Shown: positions 1 through 4,844 of the stretch, piece by piece
How the letters are laid out: each line of letters begins with the position of its first letter
Position numbering within the stretch: position 1 is the stretch's first letter
Assembly (NCBI GenBank): GCA_025054795.1
Contig: JANWZU010000057.1
Location: 1-13,968, forward strand
Direction of reading: 5' to 3'
DNA length: 13,968 nt
From: Candidatus Caldarchaeum sp.
Lineage (GTDB): Archaea; Thermoproteota; Nitrososphaeria_A; Caldarchaeales; Caldarchaeaceae
Notes under the pieces: generated by a model
What the model saw: only the letters and a program-made list of their open reading frames with translations
Told to the model about the DNA's origin: nothing
The model's database searches: none
Position numbers and translations under genes: made by a program

Positions 1-407
1 TCATCGCCGTATCCGATTTTCTTGAGGCCCTTGAGCATCAGGGAGAGGTATTCGGGTGAGGGTTTGAGAGCGGTTCTTGGGCTGCTTCCCACGTAGATGA
101 AAGCATCCACGGCAGACCCCTCAACTAAAACCGAGACCTTACGTCTTTGGTATAGATGGGGAACACCCTCACACTTGTCGAGCTTCTCAAGCTGTTGCTC
201 GTCAAGCAAATAGACCGCTCCGTAGACTACACCATTCTCATCCTCGACGACGTCTGCAACTCCGCCTTTCCACGAGCTTGAGTAAACGTCGAAGACAAGC
301 CTGAAACCCCTTAGGACTGCGGGCCGTAAATCATACCAGCCTCCGACCCTCCTCCTCATACCCTCCTGGTCTAAGTTGGAGCCGTAGGCAAAATACCAAA
401 CTTTCAA
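1..407 (-). CDS. Gamma-glutamylcyclotransferase-like (AIG2/GGCT family) protein, partial at C-terminus
   Basis: The reading frame is open from a TTG at 407 to the window edge: 135 residues plus two bases. The start YFAYGSNL (residues 5-12) is the substrate-loop signature of the GGCT/AIG2 fold. A Glu at about residue 80, in LDKCEGVP followed by a Tyr-Gln-Arg-Arg segment, matches the family's catalytic acid and the following Y-x-R strand. Family members cyclise the gamma-glutamyl group of gamma-glutamyl amino acids or amines to 5-oxoproline and release the free amine. The family is usually 110-150 residues, so little is missing. The TTG start is chosen because AGGTGA lies 7 nt upstream and overlaps the stop of the preceding oxidoreductase gene, which implies translational coupling. 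The family call is firm, but the substrate is unknown. Confidence 0.85.
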   Translation of the reverse strand, partial: MKVWYFAYGSNLDQEGMRRRVGGWYDLRPAVLRGFRLVFDVYSSSWKGGVADVVEDENGVVYGAVYLLDEQQLEKLDKCEGVPHLYQRRKVSVLVEGSAVDAFIYVGSSPRTALKPSPEYLSLMLKGLKKIGYGD

Positions 408-414
408 ACAGTTT

Positions 415-420
415 TCACCT
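415..420 (-). promoter_or_regulatory. Shine-Dalgarno site deciding the TTG start of the GGCT-like gene
   Basis: On the minus strand AGGTGA lies 7 nt before the TTG at 407. It is fused to the stop codon of the upstream oxidoreductase gene (TAGGTGA). It matches the archaeal anti-SD well and supports a two-gene operon with coupled translation. Confidence 0.7.
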
Positions 421-1714
421 AAAGAATGAAGTATTCTTTGTCGACACGTCTGTTCTCAACGCCTATTATCGATACGTCGAACTTGACGTCTCCGTGAAGG
501 ACGGCGTACTGCTTGTCGAACAGCACAGCCTCAGCTATTCTTCCGACTGCGTCGGACTTCATTACTCCGCTGCCGCTTCCACCCGTAGCAACCACGCAGT
601 TGAGAAACTTGAAGACTAGAGGGTTTCCGTCTAGGTTGTTCATCGAGTAGCAGCCAGCCCACATGTTGTAGGGCCTTGCGTCGGCGAACGCTGGAATATA
701 CTTTTTCAGGACTGGGTGGACGTTTTCGTAGTAGAACCTAGGCTCCGCCTCATAGTCGTGGCCGAAAGCTCTTCCCACATCGTCGGTTAAACTCACCCAG
801 AAAGATTTCTCATCATGGCGGGGAGCTACGTAAAGCCCGTTGGGGAAAAACATCATTGGAAGAAGCCTTCCACCATCCCATCTGGACTCCAGAAGATTCT
901 TCAACTCGTTTGAGGCTATAACTGCGAACAACTGTCTTTTCTTTGGTTTGACGAAGCAGTCGACGCCTATGGGGTCTAGGAGCTCAGCCGACCAGCTGCC
1001 GGCGGCAACAATCAGCTTGTCAGCCCTCAGCACCTCTCCTTCAAGATAAACCCCGGCAACACGGGTTTTCTGCCATGCCCTCGGCTCGCTCGGTATTCCA
1101 AGCGGCTTCTCAGGCTCCAGAACAAGCCTCTCCACTCTCTTGCGTGTCAAAATTTCCACACCGACGCTGGTGCACCTTTTTTTGAAAGCCTCTACAAGCT
1201 TATCCACATCCAGAACTCCGCATCGAGGTGCGAAAAGCCCCGAAGAAATATCCTCAAGCTCCATGAGAGCGGCCTCTTCGTCGTCTTCGAAAGAAGTTTT
1301 TAGACCAAAGCAATCACTCAACTGCTCACGGCTGATTAAGAGCGCTTTGCCTGTCTTTATAAACTCCTCAACCACCCCCGCAACCTTGCTGAACCTCAGC
1401 CGACTCATCAGTATCAGATAACCTATCTCCTTCATGTTGAGCCGGGCCTCGCCAGTCTCCTCCATCTCCCTGAAGGCTTGTATAGAAGTCTCCGCCAAAA
1501 CTTGGTTTACCCTAGACGTGAATATCCCCTGACGGTATCCTCCGACGCTTCTAGCTGTGTTGCCCTGACCCACGTCCGCCTCCTTCTCAAGGATTGCGAC
1601 CGACAGTTTCGGGTTGAGATGCTTCACGTAGTATGCGGAGGCCAAGCCGAGGATACCGCCTCCAACTACCAAAACGTCGTAGTCCTTCATCTTATCTGCC
1701 GTCGTCAACCCCAT
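419..1714 (-). CDS. FAD-dependent oxidoreductase, DAO (D-amino acid/sarcosine oxidase-like) family
   Basis: About 431 residues. An N-terminal Rossmann motif VVGGGILG (glycines at about 18-23) binds the FAD diphosphate, and the acidic residue ending strand 2 (AILEKE, Glu about 43) would hold the ribose. GNTARSVGGYRQ (about 51-62) and the C-terminal ATGGSGSGVMKS (about 376-387) are typical DAO-family flavin contacts. Relatives oxidise secondary or primary amines such as sarcosine, glycine or gamma-glutamylputrescine. There is no signal peptide, so the protein is cytoplasmic. The start is uncertain: TTG 1717, ATG 1714, TTG 1708 and ATG 1690 are in frame, and the nucleotide-binding motif would sit closest to the terminus from 1690. 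A minus-strand TATA-like box at 1731-1738 fits a start near 1708-1714. It is co-transcribed with the GGCT-like gene downstream. The family is firm; the substrate is not recognised. Confidence 0.85.
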   Translation of the reverse strand: MGLTTADKMKDYDVLVVGGGILGLASAYYVKHLNPKLSVAILEKEADVGQGNTARSVGGYRQGIFTSRVNQVLAETSIQAFREMEETGEARLNMKEIGYLILMSRLRFSKVAGVVEEFIKTGKALLISREQLSDCFGLKTSFEDDEEAALMELEDISSGLFAPRCGVLDVDKLVEAFKKRCTSVGVEILTRKRVERLVLEPEKPLGIPSEPRAWQKTRVAGVYLEGEVLRADKLIVAAGSWSAELLDPIGVDCFVKPKKRQLFAVIASNELKNLLESRWDGGRLLPMMFFPNGLYVAPRHDEKSFWVSLTDDVGRAFGHDYEAEPRFYYENVHPVLKKYIPAFADARPYNMWAGCYSMNNLDGNPLVFKFLNCVVATGGSGSGVMKSDAVGRIAEAVLFDKQYAVLHGDVKFDVSIIGVENRRVDKEYFIL

Positions 1715-1717
1715 CAA

Positions 1718-1764
1718 AAAAGGTTATCCATTTATTAACCGGGGGCAGCGAAGTTTACCGGAAG
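1718..1764. promoter_or_regulatory. Bidirectional promoter between the FAD oxidoreductase and dph2
   Basis: This short divergent intergenic region has one AT-rich core, TTTATTAA at 1731-1738. It reads as a TATA-like box on both strands, about 30 bp before the dph2 ATG and about 20-27 bp before the candidate oxidoreductase starts. The core lies inside an inverted repeat, GGTTA (1722-1726) and TAACC (1736-1740). No Shine-Dalgarno sequence precedes the dph2 ATG, consistent with a leaderless or very short leader. Confidence 0.5.
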
Positions 1765-2844
1765 ATGGAAGTAATAGAAGGATGTCGAGTCGATTTTGAC
1801 TATGTCGTGGGATGGTTGAAAATCTTGTCTGCCTCAAGGGTTCTAATCCAGTCTCCGCTAGGGTTGAGAAAGGTAGGTCGAAGCCTTGGCAAATTGCTGG
1901 ATGCTGAAGGGTTTGTCGTGTTTTTCTCCAGCTCAAACTGCTGGGGAGGCTGCGACATAGCCTACTCTGAAGCATCATCCATCAAAGTCGACGCCATACT
2001 GCACTTAGGCCACAGCCGGTTTCTCAAAAACGATAAGACCCCAACTATGTACGTCGAATGCAGATACGCCGATGAAACCCCACTAACGAACCTAGCGCCC
2101 AGAATTGTAGAAACAATCCGAGGTTTTCGAAGCGTCGGCCTTGGAGCTAGCGTCCAGTGGCTCGACCATCTTCAGACTTTAGCCAGCTATCTTAGTGAGA
2201 GAGGGATAAGTGTTTCGACAGCCGAACCCGAGATGTATGCGGTCCATCCGGCTCAGGTCCTAGGCTGCGATGCAACAGCAATGAAAAAGCTTGAAGGACA
2301 CACAGAGGCATTCATAGTTGTTGGAAGCGTCTTCCACGGATTAGGTGTTGCGCTGCTGACAAACAGGCCCACTTTCGCAGCTGACCCGCACACGCAGAAA
2401 TTCGTGAACCTATCAGAGTTTAAATCGAGGATCTTGATGCAAAGGTATGCGAACATCGAGGCTTTCAGAAAAGCGAAAAACGTCGGAGTTCTGGTGAGCT
2501 TGAAACCGGGGCAGAAAAGGCTCGGCCTAGCCCTCAGAATAAACAGGATCCTTAGAATACATGGTAGGCAGTCTTACATAATTTCAAGCGACGAGATAAC
2601 CTCTTCCACAGTTTTGGAGAATGGATTCGAAGGCTTCGTCAACACGGCTTGTCCACGGTTGAGCATCGAGGACCAGGCGCAGTTCTCAAAACCCGTTCTT
2701 CTTCCAGCGGAATGCCTCGTTGCATTAGGTCTTATGGACTGGGGTGAAGTCGTTGAGAATGGTTTGTTGATGTATCCTTGGGGATGGACAGGCAGAGAAG
2801 CTGCTAGGAAGTTCTGGGGATCTCTGAGGGAGTTGAAGGTATGA
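1765..2844 (+). CDS. dph2: Diphthamide biosynthesis enzyme Dph2 (2-(3-amino-3-carboxypropyl)histidine synthase)
   Basis: 360 residues, the normal archaeal Dph2 length. The enzyme carries out the first step of diphthamide synthesis on elongation factor 2. It transfers the 3-amino-3-carboxypropyl group from S-adenosylmethionine to a histidine by non-canonical radical chemistry at a [4Fe-4S] cluster. The three cluster cysteines expected from three repeated domains are visible: Cys63 (NCWGGCDIA), Cys168 (VLGCDAT) and Cys296 (NTACPRLS). The frame is open back to about 1633, but that extension runs antisense through the oxidoreductase gene. ATG 1765 gives a family-like N-terminus and sits about 30 bp after a TATA-like box. 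The stop overlaps the csl4 start (ATGA at 2841), so dph2 opens the dph2-csl4-rpoL-tfs operon. Confidence 0.95.
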   Translation: MEVIEGCRVDFDYVVGWLKILSASRVLIQSPLGLRKVGRSLGKLLDAEGFVVFFSSSNCWGGCDIAYSEASSIKVDAILHLGHSRFLKNDKTPTMYVECRYADETPLTNLAPRIVETIRGFRSVGLGASVQWLDHLQTLASYLSERGISVSTAEPEMYAVHPAQVLGCDATAMKKLEGHTEAFIVVGSVFHGLGVALLTNRPTFAADPHTQKFVNLSEFKSRILMQRYANIEAFRKAKNVGVLVSLKPGQKRLGLALRINRILRIHGRQSYIISSDEITSSTVLENGFEGFVNTACPRLSIEDQAQFSKPVLLPAECLVALGLMDWGEVVENGLLMYPWGWTGREAARKFWGSLRELKV

Positions 2845-3413
2845 GAAAAAATCTAGTCATCCCCGGTGAAACTGTCTGCGTGATTGAAGAGTTTATGCCG
2901 GGAGAAGGTGTAGCCGCCGACCAAGCTGGACTCGTAAAATCTCTCTACCTAGGTAGAGTGGTGTACGATATGAACAAGAGGTATGTTAATGTCTTGACGA
3001 TTAAGGAAACCTACGAGCTCAAGGCGAAAGACAGGGTTGTGGCTGAGGTGAAGGATGTGCAGGAGAAGATAGCTGTTGCAAGAGCTTTCGTAAAGCTGCC
3101 CGACAAACCGTTGAAGCACACTAGGACAGGGGTCCTGCTGGCTCGGCGGAACGACGTCATGGAGGATGTTGTGGGTGTGGGAGACATAGCTTTGCTGGAA
3201 GTTTCCAGCATCTACAGAGGAATACTCACCTTCGACGTCTACAAGCCCGGCTGCGGCGTTGTGCTAGCTTTCTGCAGTAACTGCAGGAAGACGCTTGAAA
3301 AGAAAGACCAGTTTCTAGTCTGCAGCAGCTGCGGTGGCAAAGAAAGGAGAAGGACAGTCTTAAAATACGGCAACACTCAGCTTCTGAAGGAGCTGGTGTC
3401 AACGGCTTGGTGA
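2841..3413 (+). CDS. csl4: Exosome RNA-binding subunit Csl4
   Basis: 190 residues. Csl4 caps the archaeal RNA exosome (Rrp41/Rrp42 ring), recruiting RNA and DnaG for 3'-5' degradation or tailing. Domains in order: an N-terminal beta domain (VIPGETVCVIEEF, about residues 6-40), a central S1 RNA-binding domain (about 55-135), and a C-terminal zinc ribbon with Cys145/Cys148 (CSNC) and Cys161/Cys164 (CSSC). The start codon overlaps the dph2 stop as ATGA, and GAGGGAG at 2826-2832 gives a good Shine-Dalgarno 8 nt upstream. The end overlaps the rpoL start. Co-location with rpoL and tfs is a recurrent archaeal arrangement linking transcription and RNA decay. Confidence 0.94.
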   Translation: MRKNLVIPGETVCVIEEFMPGEGVAADQAGLVKSLYLGRVVYDMNKRYVNVLTIKETYELKAKDRVVAEVKDVQEKIAVARAFVKLPDKPLKHTRTGVLLARRNDVMEDVVGVGDIALLEVSSIYRGILTFDVYKPGCGVVLAFCSNCRKTLEKKDQFLVCSSCGGKERRRTVLKYGNTQLLKELVSTAW

Positions 3414-3688
3414 AGATGAGGGTTGTTCAGGAGGCTGAGGACTTCATGGTCTTCGAAGTCGAAGGGGAGGACCAGTCTTTGCTGGGGGTTCTTACAGAAA
3501 GAATCAACAGCCTAGAGGGAGTCCAGTACGCTGGCTACAGGCTTGAACATCCACTAACCGGAATAGTTTCCGTATCTGTTAAGGTCGACCCAAGTAAAAC
3601 CACACCAAGAGGCGCTGTCATGAAAGCTTTAAAGGATTTGAGCGACCTTGTTGAAAAGCTTGAGTCGAAGGTCATGGAACTGAGGTGA
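3410..3688 (+). CDS. rpoL: DNA-directed RNA polymerase subunit L (Rpo11)
   Basis: 92 residues. Rpo11 pairs with Rpo3 to form the alpha-like assembly platform of RNA polymerase. The family core is present: FEVEGED followed by LLGVL, a central YRLEHPLTG, and a C-terminal amphipathic helix from about residue 65. The position after GED, usually His in the GEDHT motif, is Gln here. In-frame starts are TTG 3407, GTG 3410 and ATG 3416. GTG 3410 is preferred because it forms a GTGA overlap with the csl4 stop, like the ATGA at dph2/csl4, and places GED at the same distance from the N-terminus as I recall for Pyrococcus RpoL. Confidence 0.92.
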   Translation: MKMRVVQEAEDFMVFEVEGEDQSLLGVLTERINSLEGVQYAGYRLEHPLTGIVSVSVKVDPSKTTPRGAVMKALKDLSDLVEKLESKVMELR

Positions 3689-3689
3689 T
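3682..3689 (+). promoter_or_regulatory. Strong Shine-Dalgarno deciding the GTG start of tfs
   Basis: GAGGTGAT is a near-perfect archaeal Shine-Dalgarno, 4 nt before GTG 3694. It overlaps the rpoL stop. Earlier in-frame candidates (GTG 3685, ATG 3688) lie inside it, so the site selects 3694 and gives the canonical N-terminus MEFCPECG. Confidence 0.75.
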
Positions 3690-3693
3690 GTGT

Positions 3694-4026
3694 GTGGAGT
3701 TCTGCCCAGAATGCGGCAAAGCATTGACCCCTTCGAAAGTCGGAGGTAAAGTCTCTTTAGTGTGCAGGAAGTGCGGGTACAGAAAACAATCGGAGGAAGA
3801 AAGAGTTTTGTTTAAACAGGCTCGGAGTGCCGCTCAGTCGAAAGACTCAGTTATTCTAGTAGAGCCCTCGAACTCGCCTCTTCCAACTACATATGACGTT
3901 ATATGTCCTCAATGCGGCCACAACGAGGCGAAATGGTGGACGCTGCAGACACGTTCGGCTGACGAGCCCATGACTCAGTTTTTCCGATGCGTGAAATGCG
4001 GCCACACTTGGAGAGAGTATGCCTAG
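3694..4026 (+). CDS. tfs: Transcript cleavage factor TFS (TFIIS/RPB9-like)
   Basis: 110 residues. TFS rescues backtracked RNA polymerase by stimulating endonucleolytic cleavage of the nascent RNA. An N-terminal zinc ribbon (Cys4, Cys7, Cys24, Cys27) is joined by a linker to a C-terminal zinc ribbon (Cys71, Cys74, Cys99, Cys102). The C-terminal hairpin carries the invariant acidic pair Asp90-Glu91 in QTRSADEPMT, which enters the polymerase funnel and supplies the cleavage activity, so this is an active TFS and not a degenerate paralogue. It is last in the dph2-csl4-rpoL-tfs operon. Its TAG stop shares the palindrome CTAG with the stop of the convergent regulator gene. Confidence 0.94.
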   Translation: MEFCPECGKALTPSKVGGKVSLVCRKCGYRKQSEEERVLFKQARSAAQSKDSVILVEPSNSPLPTTYDVICPQCGHNEAKWWTLQTRSADEPMTQFFRCVKCGHTWREYA

Positions 4027-4727
4027 AAGGTCACTAGGCTGACTACCTTCCCAAGCTGATAGGGTTTTAGTGTTTTCATGAAACTTCTGCTGGAGACTAG
4101 GCTAAAAACTCCTGTTATGTCCCCTTTAGATTCAGCAACCCTGTCCCTCAGCTCCTTGAACAAAAGTATGTTGTCAAGAACTCCTACAGTCAACAGAATG
4201 TTGCTTTTCAGAGCTTCCCGAGGCACGTAGAGCTTAGACCAAATACGGGCCTCTTTAACCCTGTACTTCAACTCCCTCCAACGGTTCGGAAACCCTGTGT
4301 CATCACTTGTGCAGTAGTAGGTTTTTTTCATAGTAGCTAAGCCGAAGGCGGTCGCCAGTATCAACCCGGCCTTATCCACAGCGAGAACAGCGTCAATCTT
4401 ATATCCAACAAACTCCTTGTAAATGTAGGGCACGATAAGCTTAACCAATTGACTCTCCGAAACAACGGATGAGATGTCTACGTCCTCTCCGTTTGAAACT
4501 AAGCGCTGTCTTACGAAAGCCTCCAAGTCCACGAGTTGCAGAAGCTTATCAACCATCTCGGTCAGTCTCCTACCTCTTGGAATAGTTTTGTTAGTGATGT
4601 AGCGTGAGAGAGTGGAGACTGGGATTCCTGTTTGGCTTGAAAGAGTTTTGTAGTCCATCATGGTCTTGAGGGTTTTCAAGAGGTCGACCAGCATGAGCGA
4701 TGCGGAAGCCTCTGGTTTGCTAGACAA
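4023..4727 (-). CDS. HTH regulator with C-terminal phosphoribosyltransferase-like sensor domain
   Basis: 234 residues from TTG 4727. An N-terminal helix-turn-helix (about 25-49, KTLSSQTGIPVSTLSRYITN) resembles XRE/Cro-type DNA binding. The C-terminal half (about 95-220) follows the type I phosphoribosyltransferase fold: a hydrophobic strand and glycine region at IDAVLAVDKAGLILATAFG (111-129), then LKSNILLTVGVLDN (173-186) where the PRPP loop should be. That loop normally contains two adjacent acidic residues and a TG; here it reads VGVLDN, so catalysis is probably lost and the domain may only sense a ligand. This is the architecture of the archaeal GfcR/PurR-like regulators. It is divergent from the molybdenum hydroxylase large subunit, the obvious candidate target. 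A TATA-like box about 30 bp upstream favours TTG 4727; ATG 4694 is the alternative. Confidence 0.75.
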   Translation of the reverse strand: MSSKPEASASLMLVDLLKTLKTMMDYKTLSSQTGIPVSTLSRYITNKTIPRGRRLTEMVDKLLQLVDLEAFVRQRLVSNGEDVDISSVVSESQLVKLIVPYIYKEFVGYKIDAVLAVDKAGLILATAFGLATMKKTYYCTSDDTGFPNRWRELKYRVKEARIWSKLYVPREALKSNILLTVGVLDNILLFKELRDRVAESKGDITGVFSLVSSRSFMKTLKPYQLGKVVSLVTF

Positions 4728-4753
4728 TCTATTGGGTTAGTGGCCCGGAGCTG

Positions 4754-4761
4754 ACTTATAG
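4754..4761 (-). promoter_or_regulatory. TATA-like box of the HTH/PRTase-like regulator
   Basis: CTATAAGT on the minus strand is centred about 30 bp before TTG 4727. This is the same spacing seen for dph2 and the large subunit gene, and suggests a short-leader or leaderless transcript. Confidence 0.45.
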
Positions 4762-4780
4762 GATTTCCGGATCACCATCA

Positions 4781-4807
4781 CTTTAGTAATACTTAGAATG
4801 TCTAAAG
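4781..4807. promoter_or_regulatory. Candidate operator: TTAG/CTAA half-sites upstream of the large-subunit promoter
   Basis: TTAGA-ATG-TCTAA at 4793-4805 is a perfect 13-bp dyad. A further TTAG at 4783-4786 lies exactly 10 bp before the first half-site, and CTTTAG (4781-4786) is also inverted against CTAAAG (4802-4807). The cluster sits between the two divergent promoters and touches the BRE/TATA region of the plus-strand gene. That is where an archaeal activator or repressor could act. The binding factor is not known; the adjacent HTH protein is the natural candidate. Confidence 0.4.
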
Positions 4808-4809
4808 AA

Positions 4810-4819
4810 AAATATAATA
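4810..4819 (+). promoter_or_regulatory. TATA box of the molybdenum hydroxylase large-subunit gene
   Basis: AAATATAATA is preceded by a purine-rich BRE-like AAAGAA. The box is centred about 30 bp before TTG 4845. No Shine-Dalgarno precedes either TTG 4845 or ATG 4860, so a leaderless or short-leader transcript is likely. Confidence 0.55.
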
Positions 4820-4844
4820 ACAGAAATCAGTACACAGAATACTG

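Noticed and set aside
1633..1764. Upstream extension of the dph2 frame
   Set aside because: It runs antisense through the oxidoreductase N-terminus, its translation is low-complexity Arg/Ser/Pro, and ATG 1765 gives the family N-terminus.
3194..3286. Palindromes GCTGGAA-GT-TTCCAGC (3194-3209) and CTGCAGT-A-ACTGCAG (3272-3286) in csl4
   Set aside because: Loops of 1-2 nt are too small for RNA hairpins, and the second follows from codons of the zinc-ribbon Cys-Ser-Asn-Cys. Probably chance.
4023..4727. Active orotate phosphoribosyltransferase
   Set aside because: The PRPP loop lacks its acidic pair, and an N-terminal HTH is present.
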